Shown: positions 8,671 through 17,574 of the stretch, piece after piece | Position numbering within the stretch: position 1 is the stretch's first letter | Layout of the letters: the number at the start of each line of letters is the position of its first letter | NCBI GenBank assembly: GCA_040880125.1 | Contig: JBBDJB010000021.1 | Location: forward strand, 1 to 64,000 | From: JBBDJB01 sp040880125 | GTDB lineage: Bacteria; Planctomycetota; Planctomycetia; Pirellulales; JBBDJB01 | Length of the DNA: 64,000 nt | Reading direction: 5' to 3' | The notes under the pieces: model-generated | Seen by the model: the letters and a program-made list of their open reading frames with translations, nothing else | What the model was told of the DNA's origin: nothing | Databases searched by the model: none | Position numbers and translations under genes: made by a program

Positions 8671-9765
8671 ATGCGAGATCTGCTGATTCAATTACGTCAG
8701 TCGCTTGCTCAAGGTCGACAGGTCGCCTGCTGCCGCCTGGTGGAAACACGCGGATCCACACCGCAGAAGGCCGGAGCGATGATGCTCGTCTTCGGCGAAG
8801 GGAGTCAACTAGGCACGCTCGGCGGCGGCTGTGTTGAGGCGGAGGTGAAACGCCGCGCCATGGCCGTCCTCTTGGCCGGGGAGGCGGAAGTCTGTCGATT
8901 CCAGCTCGATAGCGATTACGGCTGGGACGATGGTCTGATTTGCGGCGGCCGCATGCAGGTGCTCATCGAGCCGCTGGGCGACCAGGCCGCCCGGGATTAC
9001 GCAGGCAAGGTCGTCGAGCTCGCCGATGGTGGCCAGGGGCTGACCGAGGCGATCGTGTTCGACGGCCAGGCCAGCGGGCTGCCGTGTCCCTCGGGGTATC
9101 TATTCGGTTCTCAAGGCGATTTGGTCGCCAATCTGCGGGGACCGCTCGAAGGCACCGACGCGCCGGTCGCCGTGCGCGAGCAATTGCGACCGCTCGGCCA
9201 GCGGCCGCAGCCCTACATTCAAGGTGGCGTCGCGTACCTGCCGCTGTTGCCGCGCTGCCGGCTGGTGATTGTCGGCGGAGGACACGTCGGTCAGGCGGTG
9301 GCAGGCCTGGCGGCGGATTTGGACTTCGACGTCTGGGTGGTCGACGACCGCGAGTCCATTGTCAGCGAGGAGCGCTTTCCGCGGGCGGAGCGGCGTCTCG
9401 CCGGCGAAATTGCCACGGTGCTACCCGAGTTGGAAATATCGCCCAGCACGTACTGTCTGATCGTCACCCGCGGACACAATCACGACGAAGAGGCGCTGTT
9501 TCATCTGATCGACCGCGGGGCCGCATACGTCGGCATGATCGGCAGCCGCCGCAAGATCCGCTTGATCTTTGATGACCTGCTGAACGAAGGTGTTTCGGCC
9601 GAGTCGCTGCGCCGCGTGCACGCCCCGGTGGGGCTGGACATCGGTTCACAGACGGTTCCGGAGATCGCCGTGAGCATCGCCGCCGAACTGGTGGCTCACC
9701 GCAATCTGCCGGCCGCCGAGCGGATCGGCCGTACGCTGCAGCGCGAAGCGGCCGAGTCGTCCTGA
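8671..9765 (+). CDS. xdhC: XdhC/CoxI-family molybdenum hydroxylase maturation protein
   Basis: Proteins of this family bind the molybdenum cofactor, promote its sulfuration and insert it into xanthine-dehydrogenase-type enzymes. The 364-residue protein has the N-terminal XdhC/CoxI domain (CRLVETRGSTPQKAG, GTLGGGCVEAEV, DDGLICGGRMQVLIEP) and a C-terminal Rossmann-fold domain (LVIVGGGHVGQAVAGLA near 190, VTRGHNHDEEAL, AYVGMIGSRRK). The frame is open upstream to 8224 but ATG 8671 begins just before the conserved domain. It is followed 74 bases later by a MocA-like cytidylyltransferase, a usual partner. The probable client hydroxylase subunits are at 39015-41799. Confidence 0.92.
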   Translation: MRDLLIQLRQSLAQGRQVACCRLVETRGSTPQKAGAMMLVFGEGSQLGTLGGGCVEAEVKRRAMAVLLAGEAEVCRFQLDSDYGWDDGLICGGRMQVLIEPLGDQAARDYAGKVVELADGGQGLTEAIVFDGQASGLPCPSGYLFGSQGDLVANLRGPLEGTDAPVAVREQLRPLGQRPQPYIQGGVAYLPLLPRCRLVIVGGGHVGQAVAGLAADLDFDVWVVDDRESIVSEERFPRAERRLAGEIATVLPELEISPSTYCLIVTRGHNHDEEALFHLIDRGAAYVGMIGSRRKIRLIFDDLLNEGVSAESLRRVHAPVGLDIGSQTVPEIAVSIAAELVAHRNLPAAERIGRTLQREAAESS

Positions 9766-9839
9766 CGTTCCGCCGCGCGCGTCTCACGGAGACATTCCCG
9801 CCGCGGAGCATCCGATTTGGGCGATAGCCAAAGGTGCGC

Positions 9840-10448
9840 ATGTTTCAGAGCTTTGCGATCGTGCCGGCCGCCGGACGAAGCACACGTATGGGCCGGCCGA
9901 AGCTTCTGCTCCCCTGGCGAGACGGCACTGTCGTCGAGCAGGTGCTGTCCGCCTGGCACGCCAGCGGCGTCCAGCACGTCCTGGTGATTGTCCATCCGGA
10001 GGACGAGCTTCTGGCGGATACCTGCCGCGCCGCGGGCGCGCTGCTCATCGTGGCGGAACAGCCGCCGCCGGACATGAAGGCGTCTGTCGTGCTCGGGCTG
10101 CAGGCGATCCGCGTGCGGTTCAACCCGGCGGACCGAGACGCTTGGCTTTTGGCACCGGCCGACATGCCGGACTTGAGCCCTGCCGTGATCGACCGCCTGC
10201 TGGCGGCGCATGTTCCCGAGGATCCGCGGATCCTGGTCCCGGTCCACGCCGGCCGGCGAGGTCATCCAGCGCTGTTTTCCTGGACGCTGGCGGCGCGTGT
10301 CGAGTCGCTGGCCTCGAGCGACGGCGTCAACCGCCTTTTCGACGATCACGCAGTCCAAGAGATTTTCTGCCCGGCCGCGGCGCTGGCCCCCGATGTGGAC
10401 ACGCCGGACGACTACCGCCGCCTGCACGGGCGGGATTGCTCCGAGTGA
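9840..10448 (+). CDS. mocA: MocA-like molybdenum cofactor cytidylyltransferase
   Basis: A 202-residue nucleotidyltransferase of the MobA/MocA family, which attaches CMP to molybdopterin to give the cytosine dinucleotide cofactor used by hydroxylases. Motifs: VPAAGRSTRMGRPKLLLPW (about 7-25, nucleotide binding with the GRPK lysine), LAPADMPDLSP (metal-binding aspartate), and RRGHPALFS. ATG 9840 follows AAAGG by 6 bases and is preferred over a GTG at 9834. Tandem with xdhC, so they probably form a maturation operon. CTP rather than GTP specificity is inferred from the XdhC neighbourhood and the short form. Confidence 0.85.
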   Translation: MFQSFAIVPAAGRSTRMGRPKLLLPWRDGTVVEQVLSAWHASGVQHVLVIVHPEDELLADTCRAAGALLIVAEQPPPDMKASVVLGLQAIRVRFNPADRDAWLLAPADMPDLSPAVIDRLLAAHVPEDPRILVPVHAGRRGHPALFSWTLAARVESLASSDGVNRLFDDHAVQEIFCPAAALAPDVDTPDDYRRLHGRDCSE

Positions 10449-10454
10449 GCCGCG

Positions 10455-12104
10455 TCAGAAGTCGGAGGTTCTGGCCGGAGCCGGTTGGTCGGGTTTACGA
10501 GCTTCCGAGGTCTCCTCTTCGACATTTTGCAGCTCCCGCCAGGGCTTGCCGGCGTGGTAGCTCTCCAGCTCGGACTTTAACTGCTCCTTCTGTGACTCTT
10601 CGCCGATCTCGACCGCCTTGGTGGACCACTCGATCGCCTTTTCGAAGTCGCCCGACTCCGCATAGGCGGCGGCCAGCGTACTGAGGATGTGGCCTTCCTT
10701 GTGGTCGGTCACTTCGCTTGCTTTGGTAGCCAATTCGATGGCCCGCTTGCCGTCGCGGAGCTCGTCCTTGGGCGAGGTCGCCAGCACCCAGGCCAGGTTG
10801 TTCAAGAGACCGCTGTTGTCCGGCGCGACCTCCAGGGCAGCCTGATAGTCCTCGATCGCCTCGGCGTGCAGGCCCAGGCTGAGCTTGGCATCGCCGCGGT
10901 TGCGCAATGCTCGGGCGTCCTTCGGGTCGCTCTCGAGCAAACGGTCGAAGTTGGCGATGGCCTTGCGCGGCTGGGTATCGGCCATGTAGTAGATCCCCAA
11001 CTGCAGCATCACTTCCGGATTTCCCGGCATCGCCTCAGCAAGCTGCTCCATGACCTTGATCGCCTCGTCGAGCTTCTCCTGGCCCACCAGCAGCTCCGCC
11101 TTCAGACGCAGCCCTTGCACCAGTCCGGGGCGAATCTCGAGCGCCCGCTCGACGTCCTTCATCGCGTCCTCGGTGCGACCGGCCTGATAGTGGAACTGCG
11201 CTCGGAGCAAAAGACTGGTGATCGACTGTGGATCGATCTCGACGGCCTTCGCCAGATCCTCCAGCGCCTTTTCATCGTTATCCTGCAGGGCATGAATCCG
11301 GGCGCGGTTGGCGTACGCGCTGACGAGCTCCTCATCGCGCTCGATGGCCTCGGTGAAACTGTTCAGCGACGCGTCGAAGTCCTGCTTGAGCAGATAGGCC
11401 AGCCCCATCGCTTCGTAGGTCGCAGCGTGGTCCGGTTCCAGTTCGGCGGCCTTTTTCAGATCGGCCAGGGCGTTGTCGGGATCTTCTTTCATCAGGTAGT
11501 AGAGGGCCCGGGCCCGAATCACTTCCGCCTCGTTCGGTGCGATCTTCACCGCTTCTTCGTAGTCCGCAAGCCGCTTGGCTTCGTCTTCCTGCATGGAGCC
11601 GCGCAGCACGAGCGCTTTGGCACGCAGCTCCGCCTCCGCATCCTCGGCACCGATCACCGCCTCCAGCGCCTTGCTGGCGGCCTCGCGGTTTTGCCCGGTC
11701 ACGGCATAGAGCCGAGCCAACAGGTATTGGGCATCCGCCTGCGTCGGATCAAGCTTCGTCGCCCGCTGCAGATCGGACAGGGCGACTTGCATCATCTGAG
11801 CGATTTGCGGATTCCGCTGCCGCGGCTGAAAGATGACGGACGAAAGCAAGTTCGCGCGCTCGATCAGTGTAGAAATCAGCATCTGGTTGGCGAACTCGGT
11901 GTTGCCCTCGTCCAGGCCTCTGGCCAGCGCGGTATCTAACAGGTCGATCACCACCGAGAGCTCGCCGTAACTGCCGGCCGTGAGCTTCGTCTCGGTGGCC
12001 TTGTCGAGCTCGGCCTGGCCCTCGTTCTGCGCGTACGTCGTGGTAGGAGCCAATACCGCCAGCACTGTGCCCAATAGCACGACGGCAATTCGTGGACGTG
12101 GCAT
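10455..12104 (-). CDS. Exported tetratricopeptide-repeat protein
   Basis: A 549-residue protein with a Sec signal peptide (RIAVVLLGTVLAVLAPTTTYAQ) followed by about 12 tandem 34-residue TPR units up to roughly residue 505; consensus pieces such as DPTQADAQYLLARLYAVTGQ, PNEAEVIRARALYYLM and PKDARALRNRGDAKLSLG recur. The C-terminal tail is charged and disordered. TPR solenoids mediate protein-protein contact; the periplasmic location suggests a scaffolding role, but the partner is unknown. The start at 12104 is fixed by the signal peptide and by GGAG 10 bases upstream; the open frame continues further upstream without support. It converges with mocA. Confidence 0.9.
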   Translation of the reverse strand: MPRPRIAVVLLGTVLAVLAPTTTYAQNEGQAELDKATETKLTAGSYGELSVVIDLLDTALARGLDEGNTEFANQMLISTLIERANLLSSVIFQPRQRNPQIAQMMQVALSDLQRATKLDPTQADAQYLLARLYAVTGQNREAASKALEAVIGAEDAEAELRAKALVLRGSMQEDEAKRLADYEEAVKIAPNEAEVIRARALYYLMKEDPDNALADLKKAAELEPDHAATYEAMGLAYLLKQDFDASLNSFTEAIERDEELVSAYANRARIHALQDNDEKALEDLAKAVEIDPQSITSLLLRAQFHYQAGRTEDAMKDVERALEIRPGLVQGLRLKAELLVGQEKLDEAIKVMEQLAEAMPGNPEVMLQLGIYYMADTQPRKAIANFDRLLESDPKDARALRNRGDAKLSLGLHAEAIEDYQAALEVAPDNSGLLNNLAWVLATSPKDELRDGKRAIELATKASEVTDHKEGHILSTLAAAYAESGDFEKAIEWSTKAVEIGEESQKEQLKSELESYHAGKPWRELQNVEEETSEARKPDQPAPARTSDF

Positions 12105-12494
12105 GGGGTGAACTCCAAAAAGTGGGTCGGATATGGATTCAAGTTGGAAACGAGGCGGGGAGCGTACGTTAGCCGGGTTTGCATCTGCGATGCGCCGCCG
12201 AAAGTCGCTGGATGGTCTGATCACGCTTACGGTGCATCGCCCGGCGGTGGCTACCTCTATTATTGCGGGTTCCACGGCACAAGGCTACGTGAGTCCGAAC
12301 GACCCGTTTTCGCCGCTTGCAGGGGCGTACGGCCGCGACCATGATCACGCCCGGCGATTGAATCAACTTCGACATCCAGCTTGCGTGCTCGACTTGCGAT
12401 ACATGTGAAGCGGACGGGAGTTGCCTCGAAACACTTCGAGTACAATCCCGGCTGGGAGTAACACAACGACAGAATACCACCTTCGTGGAGCCCC
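12105..12494. other. Divergent intergenic region
   Basis: About 390 bases between the divergently transcribed TPR gene and DUF202 gene. A TACAAT box near 12440 might belong to the DUF202 gene, but the best -35 candidate (TTGCCT) is only 14 bases away. Overlapping short frames look like random open frames. Nothing else recognised. Confidence 0.4.
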
Positions 12495-12836
12495 ATGGAC
12501 GGTGGGATAGGGATCTTTATGGCTTCACTTTATTCGAAATTCGGCGGGACGGACCTGATTCTCCGGGACGAGTTGGCGATCGACCGCACGCTGCTGGCCA
12601 ACGAGCGGACATTTCTGGCCTACCTGCGGCTGGGCGTGGCGCTGCTGCTCGCCGGGGCTTCGATCCTGCACTTCGCCGGCGAAGCGTGGTTCTGGTGGCT
12701 TGGGCTGCTGAGCATGCCGGTCGGCATCGTCGTCGGCCTTATCGGAGCGGCTCGCTTTCGTAGCATGGGGCGGTCGATATCCGTCGTCCGCCGGCAGTCG
12801 GACGCCCGCTTGGGCAAAGACACCGGCAATGCCTGA
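12495..12836 (+). CDS. DUF202 family small membrane protein
   Basis: A 113-residue protein with the DUF202 signature LAIDRTLLANERTFLAYLR (about 27-45), followed by two membrane helices (LGVALLLAGASILHF and WLGLLSMPVGIVVGLIGAA). Family members (YidH-like) are inner-membrane proteins of unknown molecular role; related domains occur in the yeast vacuolar transporter chaperone proteins (family knowledge). ATG 12495 has GGAG about 6 bases upstream; ATG 12519 is an alternative. It precedes the PAL-like gene on the same strand by about 190 bases. Confidence 0.85.
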   Translation: MDGGIGIFMASLYSKFGGTDLILRDELAIDRTLLANERTFLAYLRLGVALLLAGASILHFAGEAWFWWLGLLSMPVGIVVGLIGAARFRSMGRSISVVRRQSDARLGKDTGNA

Positions 12837-13024
12837 TCGAGCGCCTCCAAGTCAACTGCTCCGTGCAAGCACACGGGCAATTGAATCGCCTTGCTCCATG
12901 CGATGCGAGTCGCCGGCGGCATCCGCCGATTGTGGTATTCGCTCGCCGCGCCGTCGGCGGCTACAATGCAGCCGACCGAGCAGCGCGCAGCTCGACTCCG
13001 CTTTCACCTTCCGAGAATCGCACC

Positions 13025-14116
13025 ATGACTCGCCCTGACAACGGCCGCGTCACGCGCCGCCAGTTCTTACAAGCCACCGCCACTGGCGCCGTCGCCACGC
13101 TGGCAGCACCCGCCGTACTGACCGCCAGTAAGACCGATTCACAAATCGTGCTGGGCGAAGGCGATTACCGCTACGAAGTCATCCACGACTGGCCGCAACT
13201 GCCCGACCGGTTCACGTGGCAGACCACGCACAACGTGGCGGTCGACAAGAGCGGCAATCTTTACGTTATCCACGAGGGGCGCGAGAACGCTCCGGACCAC
13301 CCGGCCATCTTCGTCTTCGATCCGGAAGGTCGCTACGTACGATCCTTTGGCAACGGGTACCAGGGCGGGGGGCACGGCATCGAGGTGCGCGAAGAGGACG
13401 GCCAGGAGTTCCTGTACGTCTGTGCCTACCAGCAAGTGAAGGCTTTCTCGAAGTTGGATCTGAAGGGCGAGGTCGTCTGGCACAAGCACGCGCCGATGGA
13501 ATCCGAGGTGTACGCTCCCAAGGAGGACACCGAGCCCCGCAAGGTATGGGGGCGCGACCGCTTCATGCCGACCAACTTTGCCTTTCTTCCCGGCGGCGAC
13601 TTCCTGCTGGCCGACGGTTACGGCTCCTATTACATCCACCGCTACGATCGAGAAGGTAACTGGAAGAGCATGTTCGGCGGGCCTGGCCAGGGCGAAGGCA
13701 AATTCAATACACCGCACGGCATCTGGATCGACGACCGGCCCGCACGCGAACCGGCCGTGGTCGTCTGTGATCGAGCGCATCACACGCTCCAATATCTTTC
13801 GCTCGACGGAAAGCATCTGGAGACGCTCACCGGCTACGGCCTGCCGGCGAACGTGGATACGCACCAGGGGCTGCTGCTGGTACCGGAACTGCACGCCCGG
13901 GTGACCATCCTGGACGAGCGCAATCAAGTCGTAGCTCGGCTGGGAGCGGATGTCGAACGGGTCACGACGCAGGAGGGCATTCGCAACGAGGCAGGCCGGT
14001 GGATCGCGGGCAAGTTTGTCCACCCACACGACGCCTGCTTCGATCAAGAGGGCAACATCTTCGTGGCCGAATGGGTCGCTACGGGGCGAGTTTCGAAGCT
14101 CAAGCGACTCGTCTGA
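13025..14116 (+). CDS. Tat-exported PAL-like beta-propeller (peptidyl-hydroxyglycine amidating lyase family)
   Basis: A 363-residue protein with a twin-arginine signal (TRRQFLQATATGAVATLAAP, Arg11-Arg12) and NHL-type blades making a six-bladed propeller. Three histidines lie where eukaryotic peptidyl-alpha-hydroxyglycine amidating lyase (PAL) holds its zinc: His117 (GGHGIEV), His231 (NTPHGIWID) and His335 (HPHDACFD); the spacing of 114 and 104 resembles the 105 and 96 of rat PAL (His585, His690, His786). Tyr199 in ADGYGSYY and Arg250 in VCDRAHH match the PAL catalytic Tyr and Arg contexts. PAL converts hydroxyglycine-extended peptides to amides plus glyoxylate. The next gene, 100 bases on, encodes a PHM-like copper monooxygenase, the enzyme that precedes PAL. 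True substrate unknown; a generic NHL protein is the alternative. Confidence 0.75.
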   Translation: MTRPDNGRVTRRQFLQATATGAVATLAAPAVLTASKTDSQIVLGEGDYRYEVIHDWPQLPDRFTWQTTHNVAVDKSGNLYVIHEGRENAPDHPAIFVFDPEGRYVRSFGNGYQGGGHGIEVREEDGQEFLYVCAYQQVKAFSKLDLKGEVVWHKHAPMESEVYAPKEDTEPRKVWGRDRFMPTNFAFLPGGDFLLADGYGSYYIHRYDREGNWKSMFGGPGQGEGKFNTPHGIWIDDRPAREPAVVVCDRAHHTLQYLSLDGKHLETLTGYGLPANVDTHQGLLLVPELHARVTILDERNQVVARLGADVERVTTQEGIRNEAGRWIAGKFVHPHDACFDQEGNIFVAEWVATGRVSKLKRLV

Positions 14117-14216
14117 ACGGTGAAATCGGCAATAATTCAGGCAGCGGGCAAGTCTAGCGCGCTGCGCGATGGAGAAGCGCATCTCTGCGCGACAACAACC
14201 TACGGAAGGACAGCAG

Positions 14217-16310
14217 ATGAGGCACGGACGTACAACGTGGATCGCAGGTGTAATCGCCTTAACAAGCATCGTTCTGGTCGGTCCGGCAAGCGGAGAGGTG
14301 ACGCGCCCGCCGCTGGGCGCCGCGGTGGAGAGCTTCACCCTGGCCAGCCATCGCGGCACGGAGTGGTCGCTTGGCGACTTCGAGGACAACCGCCTGGTCG
14401 TGGTGGTCTTTCTCGGGACCGAATGCCCCCTGGCGCAGCTATACGCTCCGCGGCTGGCAAAGTTGCAGGAAGAGTTTGCCGACCAGGGTGTCGCCTTTCT
14501 CGGTATCAACTCCAATACCCAGGACAGCATGACGGAACTGACGGCTTATGCGAACCGGCACAAGCTGCCGTTTCCGCTGCTCAAAGACGTCGGCAATCGC
14601 GTCGCGGACCAGTTTGGTGCCCGGCGCACGCCGGAAGCGTTCGTGCTCGATCGCGCGCGGAAGATTCGCTATCGCGGACGCATCGACGACCAATACGGCG
14701 TCGGCTACTCGCGCGACGAAGTGCAGCGCCGCGACCTGGCCGTCGCCCTCGAGGAACTGCTGGCCGAAAAGCCGGTCTCCGTGCCTGAAACCGAGGCGTT
14801 CGGCTGCCACATCGGGCGGGTCAAACGGCTCGAGCCGCAGGGAGAGGTGACTTACTCCAACCAGATCTCGCGGATCTTCAACAAGAGCTGCGTCGAGTGC
14901 CACCGCGAGGGCGAGATCGCCCCGTTTGCCCTGGGCAAGTACGAGGATACGATCGGCTGGGAAGATACCATCCTGGAGGTGGTCGACGAGGGACGCATGC
15001 CGCCGTGGTTTGCCAATCCCGAGCACGGCACCTTCCGCAACGACGCCCGGCTGAGCGGTGAGGAGAAAGCGTTGATCCACCGCTGGGTGGAGAATGGCAT
15101 GCCCGAGGGCGACCCGGCCGAGCTTCCCGAACCGCCCAGCTTCGTCAAAGGCTGGCGGATGCCCAAGCCGGACCAGGTGGTCGCGATGGGCGAGGAGCCA
15201 TTCACGGTGCCGGCCGAGGGCGTGGTGGACTATCAGTACTTCCGCGCCGATCCGAAGTGGACCGAGGACAAGTACATCTCCGCGGCGGAAGCCCGCCCGG
15301 ACAACACCCGCGTGGTACATCACATCATTGTCTACGTCGTTCCGCCGGGAGCGTCGGGCAATTTTCGCAATCGGGCGATGCTGGTCGGATATGCACCCGG
15401 CTCCGATCCGATCGTGCTGGCCGAGGGCATGGCGATGCACGTGCCGGCCGGCAGCCAACTCATGTTCGAGGTGCACTATACTCCCAATGGCGTCGAGCAG
15501 CCCGACCGCAGTTACGTGGGATTCAAGTTCGTCGACGGGAAGGATGTGAAGAAAGAGCTGCGGGGCCGGCTGGCGATCAACCGCAGCTTCCGCATCCCGC
15601 CCGGTGCGGAAAACCACGAGGTCACGGCCGACTACCGCACCAGCCGCGACGAGTTGCTGATGAGCATGACGCCGCACATGCACCTGCGGGGGAAAGCCTT
15701 CCGCTACGAAGCCTTCTACCCTGACGGCCGGCAGGAGATTCTGCTGGACGTGCCGCGGTACGACTTTAACTGGCAGCTCAGCTACAAGCTTGCCGAGCCG
15801 AAGCTGCTGCCCGCGGGGACGCGCATCGTTTGCACCGCGTGGTTCGACAACTCGAAGTACAACCCGGTCAATCCCGACCCCAGTAAAGAGATCCGATGGG
15901 GCGACCAAAGCTGGGAAGAGATGATGATCGGATTTTTCAACACTATCAGCCCCGACCGACAGACGAGTGCTGCTCCGCTGAGTACGGACGTAAGCATCGA
16001 TCCGTCCGGCACGTGGCAATGGAAGCGGGACGGCGCCACCGAGACGCTTACCATCGATCTGGAGGGTGGCCGGCTCAGCGGCGTGCTGAAGACGCCCGAT
16101 CGCGAAATGGAAATTGAACAGGCGGTGATGAAGGACGACGAATTGACCTTCCACGTCGCACTCACCGGCTTTGCCACGGAAGTGACGATCGACTTCCGCG
16201 GCACCGTCAAGAACGATTCGCTCACCGGAGAGGCGACCTTCAAAGTCGACGCAATCGGCCGTTCGCAGAGCTTCCCTTGGACGGCGAAGCGCGTCGACGA
16301 GCCGCAGTGA
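14217..16310 (+). CDS. Exported redoxin-cytochrome c-PHM-like copper monooxygenase fusion
   Basis: A 697-residue multidomain protein. Residues 1-26: Sec signal. About 35-185: redoxin domain with a single active-site cysteine (Cys70, GTECPLAQ) and cis-proline region RTPEAF. About 195-300: cytochrome c-like domain with heme motif CVECH (Cys225, Cys228, His229) and MPPW methionine (Met261). About 320-580: type II copper, ascorbate-dependent monooxygenase (PHM/DBM) fold with candidate CuH ligands His368, His369 and His420 (VVHHIIVY, EVHYTPNG) and CuM ligands His487, His489 and Met569 (TPHMHLRGK, SWEEMMIGFF). About 595-697: beta-rich tail. ATG 14217 follows GGAAGGA by 7 bases and starts the signal peptide. 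Heme and redoxin may feed electrons to copper. Neighbour of the PAL-like gene. Confidence 0.85.
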   Translation: MRHGRTTWIAGVIALTSIVLVGPASGEVTRPPLGAAVESFTLASHRGTEWSLGDFEDNRLVVVVFLGTECPLAQLYAPRLAKLQEEFADQGVAFLGINSNTQDSMTELTAYANRHKLPFPLLKDVGNRVADQFGARRTPEAFVLDRARKIRYRGRIDDQYGVGYSRDEVQRRDLAVALEELLAEKPVSVPETEAFGCHIGRVKRLEPQGEVTYSNQISRIFNKSCVECHREGEIAPFALGKYEDTIGWEDTILEVVDEGRMPPWFANPEHGTFRNDARLSGEEKALIHRWVENGMPEGDPAELPEPPSFVKGWRMPKPDQVVAMGEEPFTVPAEGVVDYQYFRADPKWTEDKYISAAEARPDNTRVVHHIIVYVVPPGASGNFRNRAMLVGYAPGSDPIVLAEGMAMHVPAGSQLMFEVHYTPNGVEQPDRSYVGFKFVDGKDVKKELRGRLAINRSFRIPPGAENHEVTADYRTSRDELLMSMTPHMHLRGKAFRYEAFYPDGRQEILLDVPRYDFNWQLSYKLAEPKLLPAGTRIVCTAWFDNSKYNPVNPDPSKEIRWGDQSWEEMMIGFFNTISPDRQTSAAPLSTDVSIDPSGTWQWKRDGATETLTIDLEGGRLSGVLKTPDREMEIEQAVMKDDELTFHVALTGFATEVTIDFRGTVKNDSLTGEATFKVDAIGRSQSFPWTAKRVDEPQ

Positions 16311-16351
16311 GCCGGCCGCACATGATCGCATAACGTCGATAGTTTAGCAGC

Positions 16352-17368
16352 CTAACTCCTGGCGTCCGCCTCAGCCGGCGGGGTGACCTCGTTGTCGGAC
16401 CGTCCGGACCGTTCGATATCGCGCACATTCCCCAGCGTCGTCTCGGCGATCGCCTGAAGTGCTTCGCGCGTAAAGAAGGCCTGGTGGCCGGTGATAACCA
16501 CGTTCGGGAAGGTTAACAGGCGAGCGAGTACGTCATCGGCGATAACCCGCTGCGAAAGATCTTCGAAGAAGTAGTCGGCCTCCTCCTCGTAGACGTCCAG
16601 TCCGAGATAGCCGATTTGACGTGATTTCAGCCCGGCGATGACCGCGCGCGTGTCGACCACCGCGCCGCGGCTGGTGTTGATGAGCATCGCGCCGGGCTTC
16701 ATCTTGTCGATGGCGGCCGCATTGATGAGATGATGCGTTTCGGGCGTCAAGGGACAGTGCAGCGTGACGATGTCGGACTCGGCCAACAACGCATCGACCG
16801 ACATGTACTGCATGCCGAGCCCCTTACAGGCCTCGTTCGGGTAGGGATCGTAGCCGACCAACCGGCACCCGAAGCCGGCCATGATTTGCGCGACAACCTG
16901 CCCGATCTGGCCCGTGCCGACGATGCCGACCGTGCGACCGTGTATGTCGAATCCCAGCAACCCCTCCAGCGCGAAGTTGCCGTCCCGCACGCGGGCGTAC
17001 GCCCGATGAATCTTGCGATTGAGCGTGAGGATCAGCCCCACGGTGTGCTCCGCCACGGAGTGCGGCGAATAGGCCGGCACGCGGACGACCTTCATGCCCA
17101 ATCGCGTGGCCGCAGCCACGTCGACGTTATTGAATCCAGCACAGCGCAAGGCCACCACGCGGGTGTCGCCGGCGTGCAGCTTCTCCAGCACGTCGGCATC
17201 GAGCCGGTCGTTCACAAACACGCACACCGCCTGAAAGCCGGCCGCCAGGCGATGGGTCTCCCCGTTGAGTCGGGCTTCGAAGAAGGTCAACTCGTGGCCG
17301 AATCGCTCGGCTTGGGCCTGGAGAAACTCCCGGTCGTACCTCTTACTGCTGAACACGGCGATGCGCAT
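16352..17368 (-). CDS. ldhA: D-lactate dehydrogenase-like D-2-hydroxyacid dehydrogenase
   Basis: A 338-residue NAD-dependent D-2-hydroxyacid dehydrogenase, probably reducing pyruvate to D-lactate in the cytoplasm. Start motif MRIAVFSSKRYDREFL is typical of fermentative LdhA. The NAD-binding motif is GIVGTGQIGQVVA (about 149-161); catalytic Arg is in NTSRGAVVD, Glu in DVYEEEADYFFED and His in ITGHQAFFTREAL. These (notably YFFED and HQAF) separate LdhA from phosphoglycerate or glyoxylate dehydrogenases. GGAGGAGA 2-9 bases upstream fixes ATG 17368. A 14-base palindrome with a TATAAA box lies about 150 bases upstream. The tail ends in charged residues. Confidence 0.92.
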   Translation of the reverse strand: MRIAVFSSKRYDREFLQAQAERFGHELTFFEARLNGETHRLAAGFQAVCVFVNDRLDADVLEKLHAGDTRVVALRCAGFNNVDVAAATRLGMKVVRVPAYSPHSVAEHTVGLILTLNRKIHRAYARVRDGNFALEGLLGFDIHGRTVGIVGTGQIGQVVAQIMAGFGCRLVGYDPYPNEACKGLGMQYMSVDALLAESDIVTLHCPLTPETHHLINAAAIDKMKPGAMLINTSRGAVVDTRAVIAGLKSRQIGYLGLDVYEEEADYFFEDLSQRVIADDVLARLLTFPNVVITGHQAFFTREALQAIAETTLGNVRDIERSGRSDNEVTPPAEADARS

Positions 17369-17519
17369 GGTCTCCTCCCGCGGCTGGACGTTCCGCCGCT
17401 CATTTTTGCCGATGCACGGGCCGAGATCGAGAGCGAAACTTCGGCGAATGTCGGCGTCTTCGCTCCGCGCATGCAACAGGCCGCACGTCGCCAGTGGCGG
17501 ACGCGCGGCCTGACTGCGA

Positions 17520-17541
17520 TTTTATAACGCCACGCGTGGCG
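17520..17541 (-). promoter_or_regulatory. Palindrome CGCCACGCGTGGCG beside a TATAAA box upstream of ldhA
   Basis: A perfect 14-base palindrome at 17528-17541 stands directly upstream (minus strand) of TATAAA, about 150 bases before the ldhA start and about 35 bases past the stop of the TadG-like gene. It could be a repressor operator in an ldhA promoter spacer or simply the hairpin ending the TadG transcript. The -35 is not recognisable. Confidence 0.35.
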
Positions 17542-17574
17542 CGGAAGGCACCACGCGCGGACCTTGAGACGGTT

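Noticed and set aside
14439..16331. Long antisense open frame (630 codons) across the redoxin-PHM gene
   Set aside because: The forward frame carries strong domain motifs (heme, copper, redoxin); the antisense frame is compositional only.
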